A stretch of DNA of 64,000 bases from Anaerolineae bacterium (GTDB lineage Bacteria; Chloroflexota; Anaerolineae; Anaerolineales; Anaerolineaceae). Positions 52,721 to 62,671 of this stretch are shown one piece after another. Location: assembly GCA_013178185.1 (NCBI GenBank), contig JABLXC010000023.1, positions 1 through 64,000 of the forward strand, in the 5' to 3' direction. Under the pieces are notes generated by a model. The model made no database searches. It was not told where the DNA came from and was given only the letters and a program-made list of their open reading frames with translations. A program made the position numbers and the translations under genes. Position 1 is the stretch's first letter; each line of letters begins with the position of its first letter.

Positions 52721-53936
52721 CGATCCTCCCTAATTCTTCCACAATGAGGATGAGTTTGTCCGCTTGTTGCTGCCTGTTAAAATTTTGCTGTACATACCGC
52801 TGGCCCGCCATCCCCATCTCTTGGGTCTGGCGGGGATGATTTGCTAATTCTTCAACTGCTCTGGCAAGTGCATTTGAATCACCCGGAGAGACAAAAATCC
52901 CTGATTTTGCTGATTCTATCACCTCGCGGATCACACCGTCAATTGCGAGTACGACCGGTCTTCCGGCCGCCATGTAATCGAACACTTTATTGGGATACGT
53001 GGTGCGGTAAAGGTCTAGCGGTTTTAGAATCGCGATGCAGGCATCTGAAGCAGCCAGCACTTCGGCCATGCGGTTTTTCGGAACGGCTGGCAAAAAGAGG
53101 AGATTGTTCAGTTTTGCTTGCTGAGCTAAAGATTGCAGGTTGTGCTTTTCTTTTCCATCGCCCACCAAAACGAAGCGAATATTCGGATTTTCCTTTAACT
53201 GTGAGGCGGCGCGGATCACAACCTCCAGGTCATTGGAGATGCCATGAGCCCCAGCGTACAGGGCTATGAACTTGCCGGTCAGATTGTGCTGCTGGCGGAA
53301 AGCGCTGCCATTTCCCTTAGGGTCAAACATGGTAGGATCTACACCGTTTGGAACCAGTTCAACCCGTTTTGCGCCGCGTTGTGTGACGTGCTGGATAAAG
53401 CCTGGCGAATTAACAACAACGCAATCTGCCTGGCGGTAAAGAAATCTTTCGAGCCATTCAGAAGCAGCGATCAGGGTTTTGTTTCGCAGTACCCCGATTG
53501 CAACCGCAAATGCTGGCCATAGGTCGCGGACTTCGAAAAGCAGAGGAACCCTTTTCATCCGGGCCAGGAGCCAGGCCGTAGCCACCTGGAAGAGGGGCGG
53601 CGACGTGCCCCATACCAGATCCACGCTTTTCACTTGAAGTCCTGTGATCCATGAGGAGAGCATAAAGCTGACAAAACCAAGCATGCGGTGAAAAAAACTG
53701 CGGTGAATGGCGGCATAGGTATAGGATCGTAAAATTTCTAAACCTGGCTGGGGGATTTCGCTCTGAAACAGTTTCCCTTTATGCGCTCCTGTTTTCCCAG
53801 TGAGGTAACTGACTGGGCTGGCGATAATCGTGACCCGATGACCTGATTCAACCATGCGGCGGGCGATTTCGATATGTCTGGTGCCGCCGGGTTCATCAAG
53901 CCCGGCGAAGGCCTGGTGGATGATCAGGATGTGCAT
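52713..53936 (-). CDS. GT4-family glycosyltransferase
   Basis: The protein has 407 residues. The GT-B fold signatures are [25 protein letters not shown] at the start, [13 protein letters not shown] in the middle and [16 protein letters not shown]-like [21 protein letters not shown] toward the end. It probably adds a sugar to a lipid-linked polysaccharide. It lies 16 bases after a heparinase-family gene and its end overlaps the phoB start. Confidence 0.87.
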   Translation of the reverse strand: MHILIIHQAFAGLDEPGGTRHIEIARRMVESGHRVTIIASPVSYLTGKTGAHKGKLFQSEIPQPGLEILRSYTYAAIHRSFFHRMLGFVSFMLSSWITGLQVKSVDLVWGTSPPLFQVATAWLLARMKRVPLLFEVRDLWPAFAVAIGVLRNKTLIAASEWLERFLYRQADCVVVNSPGFIQHVTQRGAKRVELVPNGVDPTMFDPKGNGSAFRQQHNLTGKFIALYAGAHGISNDLEVVIRAASQLKENPNIRFVLVGDGKEKHNLQSLAQQAKLNNLLFLPAVPKNRMAEVLAASDACIAILKPLDLYRTTYPNKVFDYMAAGRPVVLAIDGVIREVIESAKSGIFVSPGDSNALARAVEELANHPRQTQEMGMAGQRYVQQNFNRQQQADKLILIVEELGRIDD

Positions 53937-53952
53937 TGCGTTTGTCCGTTCC

Positions 53953-55917
53953 TCAAGATGAGCTTTCTGCCCCTAGAATCCAGGTAGATGAGATTTTTAC
54001 CGGCGGATTGGCTGTACAGTGTACCTGAAACGAAAGAGCAGGGACGATGTGACCGTAGGTTGGTGAATACCAGCCCAGGTCGGGTTCGACTTCCTTGTCA
54101 CCCGCGATGCATCTACCAGCGCGCACCAACCGGGGCTGCATTTCGATGATTTTCCCTGCAAGTGGCGCAATTGTAACCGAGGCAGGGCCCACAGGCAATT
54201 GAATAACCAAGCGTTGTTCATTCAACTTCCAGGGGCTATCCGGGAGCATCCAGGTGATGACAAAGGAACAGATACGCTGCTTAGAGTCTTCCGGAATTAT
54301 TTGGTCTATGATCTGCCAGGTTGTTTGCCCATCCCAATGCAGTTCACGCTGGTGAATAAGCCTGATGGCGTGATAGCCGTTATGCCGGACCACGATGCGG
54401 TTTGGTGTATTGCCTGGCGATTTTTCGATCACTTCTGCCTGAGCGCGCCGAAGCCATAAAAAACGCCCAGCCCGAATCATCTGATCCTGGTGTTCTATTT
54501 CCAGCGTGTTATGTACCCCTGTGCGGGCCAGTGAATTATTAAATGGCGGCGGGGCGGTATAGCGAAAGGTGCCAGGGTCTAAGGCGATATTCGTGCCCTG
54601 CCACCAGAGGTCAACATGAAGCTGATCCGCGTGGGCGGGTCTTCCATGGAATTTCTCAGCCCGGATGGTAGCCCAGGTTACTGGGCCGCCCAGTTTGTGG
54701 ACGGCTGGGTTTACCAATGATAAGGCTGATTGTGAGAAGTGATCGTCATGTAGTGGGATGTTGAGCCAGTACGAAAGCTCATCCCAGAGGCCTGGAGGCA
54801 GGACAGCTCTCCCGAGAAATAACCGGCTTGTAGCCTGGATGATCGGCCGGTGGTCAGCAAATTCTCCGCCAAGCGGCATCAAGTATGCACCATCATTGTG
54901 CCCAAGGTTAGGCGCTTTGCCGGAGATAGGATCAAGCTGGGCTGCCAGCCACAGGACTGCCTGGCCGAGTTTTTGAGTGGATTGCTGTGGAAAGCTTTTT
55001 TGAAGGGATTTTGAAAGCTGGAAGACCCAGGCAGAAGCCTGCAATGCCAACCTGTGATAATTAACGCTTTGTTGAATATAAACACCAGCGGCGGAAAATT
55101 GCGTCTGAATGGCGATGTTGAACCATTTCCAACCCAGGTGAAGCCATTTTTGTCCGGTGGAAAAATCTGAGAAGAGCACCCCAGCGGTGAGAAGGCCAGC
55201 TGCTTCAACCAGCAGGTGGTTATTGTTTTGCGCTCTGGCATAAATCAGCGTGGGAGGGATGCGGGCGGCATGCGCATAAATTGAAGCAAGGAGCAGTTTC
55301 AAGCGTTGCTCGGAAGAGGAGGGTGAATTGCGAAAGCAGCCGGCAGCGAAAGTTAATGCGATTATGCGTATAGCGACTTCCTGGGCTGATGCCCAGTTGG
55401 GTCCATAGTTGACCGGATTGTATTCGATAAATTCTTCGGTAAGCTGCCAGAATTTTTCGGCATATTTTTCCTCGCCCGTTAACAGATAGGCTCTGCAAAG
55501 GGTATAAGCCCAACCAAAACGGGCGGGTTCCCAAACATCCTTGATGTCCGAGTTGCCGCCTGGTTGGTCGGAAAGGCAGGACCAATGTTGTGTAACCGGA
55601 GGGCGCAAATCAATTTTTGCGAGACGACCGCCAAATAATCTGAAGCTGCCTGCCAGGATTTCATCGGCCTGGTCTAGTACATTCGATAGATTCTTGGCGA
55701 ATAGTTGTCGGAAGGAATTTTGTTCGGGGGGGAAAATCCCCGTTCTCGCGAAACGGTCAGCAGGTTCACAATCTTCTAAAGCAGCGGTATCCACTGCCGG
55801 TGGTTTTAGCCAACGGAAGAATCCGATTTTCATGCCCAGTTTATAGCCGCCATATAGCAATAAAGACTGCGCCCCTAATTCTTTGATCAGATAATATATT
55901 TTTACGGGGAGATTCAT
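53953..55917 (-). CDS. Heparinase II/III-family protein
   Basis: The protein has 654 residues. The N-terminal all-helical toroid (about 60-380) shows RFGWAYTLCRAYLLTGEEKY, NYGPNWASAQEVAIRIIAL and ARAQNNNHLLVEAAGLLTAG. The C-terminal beta-sandwich (about 430-640) contains the conserved HADQLHVDLWW and ALDPGTFRYT. Family members are polysaccharide lyases or act in capsule synthesis. There is no signal peptide, so a cytoplasmic or atypical role in exopolysaccharide assembly is likely. The gap to the two-domain oxidoreductase gene is 36 bases. Confidence 0.84.
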   Translation of the reverse strand: MNLPVKIYYLIKELGAQSLLLYGGYKLGMKIGFFRWLKPPAVDTAALEDCEPADRFARTGIFPPEQNSFRQLFAKNLSNVLDQADEILAGSFRLFGGRLAKIDLRPPVTQHWSCLSDQPGGNSDIKDVWEPARFGWAYTLCRAYLLTGEEKYAEKFWQLTEEFIEYNPVNYGPNWASAQEVAIRIIALTFAAGCFRNSPSSSEQRLKLLLASIYAHAARIPPTLIYARAQNNNHLLVEAAGLLTAGVLFSDFSTGQKWLHLGWKWFNIAIQTQFSAAGVYIQQSVNYHRLALQASAWVFQLSKSLQKSFPQQSTQKLGQAVLWLAAQLDPISGKAPNLGHNDGAYLMPLGGEFADHRPIIQATSRLFLGRAVLPPGLWDELSYWLNIPLHDDHFSQSALSLVNPAVHKLGGPVTWATIRAEKFHGRPAHADQLHVDLWWQGTNIALDPGTFRYTAPPPFNNSLARTGVHNTLEIEHQDQMIRAGRFLWLRRAQAEVIEKSPGNTPNRIVVRHNGYHAIRLIHQRELHWDGQTTWQIIDQIIPEDSKQRICSFVITWMLPDSPWKLNEQRLVIQLPVGPASVTIAPLAGKIIEMQPRLVRAGRCIAGDKEVEPDLGWYSPTYGHIVPALSFQVHCTANPPVKISSTWILGAESSS

Positions 55918-55953
55918 CTCTAACCTTTCATCTACATCAAAGACGACGAAAGA

Positions 55954-58119
55954 TTACGAATCGGAGATTTTTGGAAGACTGATCGAGGATCCGGTTTGCA
56001 GGGAAGTCATGACCGCGAAAGAAGCGGCGGCACTTCCCCAAAGATGTGAATAGGGAATTGGCGGCAAGTGTTCTTGTACTGCCCTGAGAAAGGCGTTCCA
56101 GGCTGCGGTGTGGCCTTTATCTTGCCTGAACCAGGACCTCATCTGTTTCCTTCTCCCTTGATCGATCAATTCAAGCGAACGAAAATCATTTAGCACCGCG
56201 ATCTTCCCCCCGCTAAAGACTTCAATCCGTTCTTTAGGAAAACTCTTATCACCGTTGGCAAGATAATGCAGCGTTCCCAATGATCCATTCGGAAAACTCA
56301 AAAGCACAGTGACATTGTCCTGGTGATATTTTCCTGCATCCGGCAAGGATTGCGCAATCACCTTCGTGGGGAGTTCGCCTACCAGGAAGATCATATAGTC
56401 TATAAAATGACACGCTTCGCCGATGATCCGGCCGCCGCCTTCCTGCGGATCGTGCAGCCAATGGGATTCGGGAAGAAAACCAGCGTTGACGCGATAGGAA
56501 ATGTTCAACGGTTCGGCGCTTTCCCGGGTGAATTGTTCCAGTCGGATGCTGAGGGGGGCAAAACGGCGGTTGAATCCTACCGTGAGCAAAGGTGCACCAG
56601 GACGGTCGAGTGTCTGAAAAATTTCATCCAACTGGCTTTTATTGATCGCCAGCGGCTTTTCACAATAAACATGTTTTCCATTGTTTAGCGCTGTACACAC
56701 CTGGCGGGCGTGCTGATTATGGCGTGTCAGGATTGCCACAACGTTGATTTCTGAGGCGTTCAGTACCTCGTTTTCATCGGAAAGCGCATACTGGAAGCCA
56801 TATTTCCGCGCTGAATGCACCGCACTTAATCCTGAGGCGGAGGCGATGCTGTGCTTATGAATTTGGGAGGTTTTTGAAATCACCGGCAAAAAGACAGCGC
56901 GCGCATAGTTACCTGCCCCCAGCACACCAAGGGATAATGATTTATCGTTTTCAACAAGGGTCGGCGTGGCGATCTTTATCATCGGCGAGACGCTGGATAA
57001 TTCTGACGGGTAGGTGAGCAAGACACCCAGGTAAGCTTCTTTGTGTTTGCCGGTGATCAATTCGTATGCTTGCGGCGCGTCGTGGATGGGAAAGCGGTGT
57101 GAAATGAGGGGCTGGACATCGAACTGCTTCTGCGCCAGGAGATCAAGAAACGCAGCCATGTTCCTGTTCTCTGTCCAACGGACAAAGCTGTAAGGGTAAT
57201 CGATCCCTTTTTCCTCATAATCTGGATCGTAGCGTCCAGGGCCGTATGAGCGGGAAACCTGGAAGTTTAGTTCTTTTTCGTAAAAAATTTTGCGGGGCAA
57301 TTGTAGCCCAACCGCACCGATGGCCACCACCTGACCTTTGTCGCGGGTGATTTTTCCAGCCAGCTCGACTGGATCGTTGGATGGAGTATCGGCGCAGATG
57401 AGTGCAATATCAAAACCGCGATTTTTGGTGAATGCGGAGGCAGTGGTTTCGGCTTCGGTGCGCAAACAAGCGGGTATCCCAAGTTTACGGGCGAGATTAA
57501 CTCTATCTGGGTCAAGGTCCAATCCTAAGACAGTACAACCGGCTGCTCTGGCTATCCCCGCCGCCAATAATCCCAGCAACCCTAATCCGATGATCGTAAC
57601 CGAGCTGCCAATTTGCGGGTTCGCCAACCTGAACCCATGAAGCGATATTGCTCCGATCGTCGCAAACGCTGCGCTTTCAAAGTCGACGCCATTCGGGATG
57701 GGCACTAACAAGTTTTTGGGGATGACGCTGTATTCGGCGTGAACTGCAGCGCCCCCGCCGGCGCAAGCAACCCGATCCCCCGGTTGAATGCTGGCCAACC
57801 CTTCACCCACTGTGACCACCGTCCCCGCCGACGAATATCCCAGCGGCATAGGTTGGTCCAAACGATTGAAGGCGGCCTCCAGAGTCGATAAAACGCCCTC
57901 TCTTCTGGCTTTGTTAAGCATTTGCAGTACCAGATCTGGCCTGGCTTTGGCTTTTCCAAGCAAGGATTTTTCTGCAAACTCTACGACCATGCGTTCTGTC
58001 CCGGCTGAAACTAACGAGGCAGCGGTTTTTACCAACGCAGTGCCAGGCCGGACAGCCGGCACGGGCACCTCCACGACCGCTGTTTTTCCATCACGCAAGT
58101 TTTGCAGGAGTTGTTTCAT
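55954..58119 (-). CDS. Two-domain oxidoreductase: zinc-type dehydrogenase plus Gfo/Idh/MocA
   Basis: About 721 residues from ATG 58119 (an upstream in-frame ATG at 58134 is less likely). The first half is a medium-chain dehydrogenase with YSSAGTVVTVGEG and the Rossmann GLGLLGLLAAGIARAAG. The second half, from about 400, is a Gfo/Idh/MocA oxidoreductase with LGVLGAGNYARAVFLPVI and the sugar-binding CEKPLAI segment. Such fused proteins are known from polysaccharide clusters, next to heparinase and glycosyltransferase genes. The sugar substrate is unknown. Confidence 0.86.
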   Translation of the reverse strand: MKQLLQNLRDGKTAVVEVPVPAVRPGTALVKTAASLVSAGTERMVVEFAEKSLLGKAKARPDLVLQMLNKARREGVLSTLEAAFNRLDQPMPLGYSSAGTVVTVGEGLASIQPGDRVACAGGGAAVHAEYSVIPKNLLVPIPNGVDFESAAFATIGAISLHGFRLANPQIGSSVTIIGLGLLGLLAAGIARAAGCTVLGLDLDPDRVNLARKLGIPACLRTEAETTASAFTKNRGFDIALICADTPSNDPVELAGKITRDKGQVVAIGAVGLQLPRKIFYEKELNFQVSRSYGPGRYDPDYEEKGIDYPYSFVRWTENRNMAAFLDLLAQKQFDVQPLISHRFPIHDAPQAYELITGKHKEAYLGVLLTYPSELSSVSPMIKIATPTLVENDKSLSLGVLGAGNYARAVFLPVISKTSQIHKHSIASASGLSAVHSARKYGFQYALSDENEVLNASEINVVAILTRHNQHARQVCTALNNGKHVYCEKPLAINKSQLDEIFQTLDRPGAPLLTVGFNRRFAPLSIRLEQFTRESAEPLNISYRVNAGFLPESHWLHDPQEGGGRIIGEACHFIDYMIFLVGELPTKVIAQSLPDAGKYHQDNVTVLLSFPNGSLGTLHYLANGDKSFPKERIEVFSGGKIAVLNDFRSLELIDQGRRKQMRSWFRQDKGHTAAWNAFLRAVQEHLPPIPYSHLWGSAAASFAVMTSLQTGSSISLPKISDS

Positions 58120-58273
58120 TATCCATTGCCTCATCGAAATTTTGGGGTATCAACCTTTCATTTGATTATATTCTAGAACCGGGCAGTTTTGTACGGGGTA
58201 GCGCGCTGGCGAAGACCGTGGTTGCCTTGAAAGGCTTTACTGATTTGTAAACCATCTGCGTGGTTACATACCG

Positions 58274-58279
58274 TATAAT
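58274..58279 (+). promoter_or_regulatory. Consensus -10 hexamer in the divergent spacer before the O-antigen ligase gene
   Basis: TATAAT at 58274-58279 lies 59 bases before the ATG of the O-antigen-ligase-like gene. No good -35 at the right distance is seen. The 219-base spacer holds nothing else I can support. Confidence 0.35.
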
Positions 58280-58338
58280 CATTTTCAGACGAAGTCCTAA
58301 GAAGTTCAAGGAACAGCTTGACCGTGGATTGAATCGTT

Positions 58339-60681
58339 ATGAAAAAAATAAACTGGCGGTACCTTCTTCAGCAAAGTTCATTGATCTTGATATTATGTTA
58401 CCTGCTTTTGTTTGCCAGCACGCATAATGGCCTGGTGAATGAAACCGTGCTGATCATCAGCGCATGCCTGTTCACAATTATTGGTGGATATTGGCTGGTG
58501 TTTGGTTTTCCCCGGCGGCATCCGTTGGAATGGCCGCTGATGGCGTTCATCGGTATTTTGGTTATTACAACCTTGACTTCAATTGACCCTCGCCGATCAC
58601 TTTCCGAACTGTGGCTGATAGGGATTTCTGTGTTGCTGTTCCTTGCGACTGGAGATTTTATTCGGCGAGGTTTGCTGGATCTTCTTGTCCTCAAGGCGAT
58701 TTTTATCGTGGGGGCAATTATCATGGCTTTTGCCTGGCTGGAGGGCATCCGGTGGTATGTGAACTGGTTTCAGATTACCGGCGTGTTGCTACCTGGTATT
58801 AATTACCGGCTTCCTCTGCCCAATTTCTTCGGCGTTTTGTTAAACCTCTTGCTCATGTTTGCCGGTGCGATATTTTTTTTCCAAAAAGGGTGGCTAAGTC
58901 GAATTCTCTTGCTCGTTTTTATTCTATCGGATCTTGGGCTGATTTACTTGACCTCTTCGCGAGGGGGGTGGCTGGGAACGGCAGCTGGGCTACTTTGCCT
59001 TTCGGGTTTGCTGGTAAGCCAATACCGAGATAAGCTCATAAATTTCTGGCTGCGTATGCGCAAGAACAAGGCGCTGGTTGTGAGCGGGGCAACAGCCCTG
59101 GTTTTTTTCGGCGCGGCTGTTGGGGTGGTGTTGTACCGACAAGCCTTGCATCCCACCCATACCAGTTCCATTATCGGGGCGCGTTCCTACCTGTGGATAC
59201 CAGCCTGGCAGTCCTTTTTGCGCTCTCCCTGGGTGGGCGAAGGTCCATTTACTTACGTCAGCCAATATGTGAAAGTTCATTCGGTGCCTCCGCATGAGAT
59301 CTTTGTGTATGCTCACAACCTATACCTGGATGTTTTGAGTGGCAGCGGTATACTGGGAATAGTCGCCCTGGCCTGGCTGATCGTTTCGACAGCCGTTTAT
59401 TTACATAAAAAGCTTCCGCTTTCAGCAAGATCCGAAAAAGGGGTGGTCCTTGGGGCAATCTCTGCTCTGGCGGCTTTTCTGGTGCACGGGTTGCTCGACA
59501 GCGTTCATCACACGATCCCAACCAGTGCCTGGACTCTTGCCATATTACTGGGCATTGTGATCCGTCCCGGTGAAAAAACAAAGAGGTTTTCCATCCTGGC
59601 GATCTTAACCTGGGTTGGTGTGATTGGTTTGAGCTGGATAAATATCTGGCAGAATGCTCCCTTTGAAAAGGGCGTGCGCGCAGCCAACTTAGGCCAGATT
59701 GGCGAGGCAAGCGCTTATTTCGAAGAGGCGTCTCGTCGCGACAGCGGCATGGCTATTGTCTGGCAGCAGCTTGGCCTGGCAGATAGTCAGCTTGTCTACG
59801 AAGGACAGAAGGGGTTTTTGGAAAGAGCAATTCGGGCTTTCGAAATTGTTGTTCAAATCGACCCAGATTGGGCAGTTCATCATGCAAACCTGGCAGCATT
59901 ATATCGGGAGGATGGCAACTTGCCAAAGGCGAGGCTTGAGTTTGAAAAAGCCGTCCAAAAGGCGCCACTTTCGGCTGTCTTTTTATTGAATCTGGGTGAG
60001 GTTGCTGAAGATCAGGAAGATTACGCGAGCGCAAAAAACTATTTTCAAAAAACGCTGGATTTGCGCCCAGATTGGGCTGAGGCGTATTACTGGCGGGCGA
60101 GTGCAATTCGACAGGAAGTGGTAAAGGCGTGGAAATCGAAACAACCGGAGGTCGATCAACCGTCGACACTGGCGTTGGAGCAGCAGTTAACTGCCAACCC
60201 TGATGTTGCATCTTCCTATATTAGCCTGGCGGAACGATATCTCGAAGAGGGGAGAGCAGAGGAGGCAAATAGTCTGTTAGAAAAAGCGCAGCTCACGTAT
60301 ATCCAGTCTGATGAGGAATATTTGGAGTTGAAGTGGCTGCAGGCGGCCTCGCTGGCACAGCGGCATGAATACGCCGAAGCCGTAAAAATTGGCGAGGATG
60401 CGCTGAATGGTATACGATACCAGGGGATGTATGGGCCTGGCTCTTATGGAAAAACCATGTACCCGGCGTTGATGTTCCGGCGAGTCTCAATGGCAGCGGA
60501 TTGGGTCCCTCAAGTACGAATGATCGGGTTTACTGATGCATGGGGATTGCGGTTAAACCAGCTGGCAAGCTGGTATGCAGCCCTTGGCGACCTGGAGCGT
60601 TCAAACCAATGTACACAGGAACTTGTGGCGCGAATCCCTGATTTTGAAACGATCTTCCAATCCGGAAGGAGGATGCCGTAG
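58339..60681 (+). CDS. O-antigen ligase/polymerase-like protein with TPR tail
   Basis: The protein has 780 residues. About ten to twelve membrane helices occupy residues 10-430, with a Wzy/WaaL-type outside loop between them (GEGPFTYVSQYVKVHSVPPHEIFVYAHNLYLDVLSGSG, about 307-344). The rest is a TPR region (about 450-600: GEASAYFEEASRR, GNLPKARLEFEKAVQKAP, EDYASAKNYFQKTLDLRPDWAEAYY). Family members join or polymerise polysaccharide units at the outer side of the membrane. It heads a plus-strand operon of assembly genes. Confidence 0.82.
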   Translation: MKKINWRYLLQQSSLILILCYLLLFASTHNGLVNETVLIISACLFTIIGGYWLVFGFPRRHPLEWPLMAFIGILVITTLTSIDPRRSLSELWLIGISVLLFLATGDFIRRGLLDLLVLKAIFIVGAIIMAFAWLEGIRWYVNWFQITGVLLPGINYRLPLPNFFGVLLNLLLMFAGAIFFFQKGWLSRILLLVFILSDLGLIYLTSSRGGWLGTAAGLLCLSGLLVSQYRDKLINFWLRMRKNKALVVSGATALVFFGAAVGVVLYRQALHPTHTSSIIGARSYLWIPAWQSFLRSPWVGEGPFTYVSQYVKVHSVPPHEIFVYAHNLYLDVLSGSGILGIVALAWLIVSTAVYLHKKLPLSARSEKGVVLGAISALAAFLVHGLLDSVHHTIPTSAWTLAILLGIVIRPGEKTKRFSILAILTWVGVIGLSWINIWQNAPFEKGVRAANLGQIGEASAYFEEASRRDSGMAIVWQQLGLADSQLVYEGQKGFLERAIRAFEIVVQIDPDWAVHHANLAALYREDGNLPKARLEFEKAVQKAPLSAVFLLNLGEVAEDQEDYASAKNYFQKTLDLRPDWAEAYYWRASAIRQEVVKAWKSKQPEVDQPSTLALEQQLTANPDVASSYISLAERYLEEGRAEEANSLLEKAQLTYIQSDEEYLELKWLQAASLAQRHEYAEAVKIGEDALNGIRYQGMYGPGSYGKTMYPALMFRRVSMAADWVPQVRMIGFTDAWGLRLNQLASWYAALGDLERSNQCTQELVARIPDFETIFQSGRRMP

Positions 60682-60691
60682 TCATTAAAGA

Positions 60692-61876
60692 ATGAGGATT
60701 CTTGCTGTTCATAACCGATACCTTTTAGGAGGCGGCGAAGATCTCAGCCACTCAACTGAGGTTGCATTGCTGCGGTCTCATGGCCATGAAGTGGATGAGA
60801 TGATCGATGACAACCGCCGTATTGCCAGGTTGGGTAATTTGAGAGCAGCTCTCCGCACAATCTGGTCTACTGAAGCATTCCGACAGATTGCCGAAAGACT
60901 GCGAAAAAGTCGATATGATATCATTCTGGTACAGAATTTTTTCCCATTGATTTCCCCCTCGATTTATTATGCCGCTTCTAGAGAGGGTACGCCGGTGATT
61001 CAGTTTATCCGAAATTACCGGCTGATTTGCCTGAATGCTTATCTTCTTCGCAATGGCAAAATTTGCGAGGATTGTGTTGGCAGAGCTGCTCCCTGGCCTG
61101 GAGTTCTCCATGGTTGTTACCGGGGATCCCGGGCTGCCAGTTTGGTTGTTGCTGCCATGTTGGTAGTTCACCGGCTTTTGGGCACCTGGAACAAAAAAGT
61201 TAATCGTTTTGTGACGTTGACAGAATTAGGTAAAGAGAAATTGATTGCCGGCGGGATCAGGGCGGAGAAAATTGTGGTTCGCTCTAATTTTATCCATCCG
61301 GATCCCGGAATCGAACAGGAGAAAGACGAGTATGCTCTTTTTGTGGGCAGGTTATCTCCTGAAAAGGGAATAGAACCCCTTCTGGACGGCTGGGGCAAAA
61401 TGCCAGTGGACAAGAAATTAATACTCGTTGGAAATGGCCCGTTACTGGAAAGATTGATCCAAAAAGCCAGATTTCAACCAAACCTGGAAGTGGTTGGAGC
61501 TTTGCCGCTGGAAACCACGTTGGGGATGATTCGGGGAGCAAAATTTCTAATCTTCCCGTCCATTCTTTACGAGGGGATGCCTCGCACAATTATTGAAGCT
61601 TTTGCGACAGGAACGCCAGTGATCGCCAGCAACCTTGGCGCAATGGCCGATATGGTGGAGCATGGCTCGAATGGATTTTTATTTCCTGCCGGAGATGGCA
61701 TCAGACTTGCAGAAATGGCTTTAGCAATGTACAGTGATCCTGATCTCTATGCACGAATGCGACTGAAAGCCAGGCAGGCATACGAAACTCATTACTCGAG
61801 CGGCCTGGCTTATCAGAAGATGATACAAATATTCGAGGATGTGCTGCAAGAAAAAAAGAGCAATGGACGAACATGA
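60692..61876 (+). CDS. GT4-family glycosyltransferase
   Basis: The protein has 394 residues. The N-terminal YLLGGGEDLSHSTEVALLRSHGHEV, the middle LFVGRLSPEKGIEPLLDGW and FPSILYEGMPRTIIEAFATGTPVIASNLGAM near the end are GT4 landmarks. It has a CEDC-like Cys pair (CLNAYLLRNGKICEDC) found in some family members. It follows the ligase-like gene by 10 bases and overlaps the next gene at its stop. Confidence 0.88.
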   Translation: MRILAVHNRYLLGGGEDLSHSTEVALLRSHGHEVDEMIDDNRRIARLGNLRAALRTIWSTEAFRQIAERLRKSRYDIILVQNFFPLISPSIYYAASREGTPVIQFIRNYRLICLNAYLLRNGKICEDCVGRAAPWPGVLHGCYRGSRAASLVVAAMLVVHRLLGTWNKKVNRFVTLTELGKEKLIAGGIRAEKIVVRSNFIHPDPGIEQEKDEYALFVGRLSPEKGIEPLLDGWGKMPVDKKLILVGNGPLLERLIQKARFQPNLEVVGALPLETTLGMIRGAKFLIFPSILYEGMPRTIIEAFATGTPVIASNLGAMADMVEHGSNGFLFPAGDGIRLAEMALAMYSDPDLYARMRLKARQAYETHYSSGLAYQKMIQIFEDVLQEKKSNGRT

Positions 61877-62666
61877 TCCGAGCAGAGCTGATGCTTTTGG
61901 AAAGCGGGCGATAATCTCGAAAGGGGTTATCCTGGGCGTAAACGTACATGCCGTGACGATGGAATTGACGCTTTCTGTTCTTGAGGAATGGATTCGTGAC
62001 CGCAAACCTCATTATGTCTGTTGTGTTCCAGCTCATTCAGTCATGGAATGCGTTGACCATCCTGAATTGCAAGCTGTTTTTAACAACAGCGGGTTGTCCA
62101 CTCCAGACGGGATGGCAATTGTCTGGCTTCTGCGTGCGCAGGGATTTTCTCGGGTTGAGCGGGTGTACGGACCTGATCTTTTAAGGGCTGCCTGTCGTGC
62201 TGGACAGGCTTTGGGGTGGAGGCATTATTTCTATGGAGCTTCTCCGGAGACTTGTGAAAAACTGGTATTGAGGTTGAAGGCTGATTTTCCTGATTTGATT
62301 ATTGCCGGTGTGGAGTCGCCTCCGTACAGGGATTTAAATGAAGACGAAAAAATAGCGTTTATCGAACGGGTGCGGCAATCCAGGCCAGATATCCTATGGG
62401 TCGCACTGGGATCTCCCAAACAAGAGCGGTGGATGTCTGGATGGGTAAATATTCTAGATGTACCTGTGATGATCGGGGTTGGAGCCGCTTTTGATTTTCT
62501 GGCTGGGCGTAAACCCCAGGCGCTTCCCTGGATCCAAAGAATGGGTCTGGAATGGTTCTTTCGCCTTTTAATTGAACCTGGACGATTGTGGAAACGATAT
62601 TTGCTCAATTACCCACGTTTCGTATTTTTAGTTTTTCTCAGCGCGCTGGGGTTTAAAAAGGGATAG
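61863..62666 (+). CDS. WecB/TagA/CpsF-family glycosyltransferase
   Basis: About 267 residues from ATG 61863 (an earlier in-frame ATG at 61839 lies within the previous gene). The family pattern ILGVNVHAVTMELTLSVLEEW, TPDGMAIVWLLRAQG, RVYGPDLL and LWVALGSPKQERWM is clear. Members add N-acetylmannosamine or a related sugar to lipid-linked glycan. The 14-base overlap with the upstream glycosyltransferase indicates translational coupling. Confidence 0.88.
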   Translation: MDEHDPSRADAFGKRAIISKGVILGVNVHAVTMELTLSVLEEWIRDRKPHYVCCVPAHSVMECVDHPELQAVFNNSGLSTPDGMAIVWLLRAQGFSRVERVYGPDLLRAACRAGQALGWRHYFYGASPETCEKLVLRLKADFPDLIIAGVESPPYRDLNEDEKIAFIERVRQSRPDILWVALGSPKQERWMSGWVNILDVPVMIGVGAAFDFLAGRKPQALPWIQRMGLEWFFRLLIEPGRLWKRYLLNYPRFVFLVFLSALGFKKG

Positions 62667-62671
62667 CAGGT

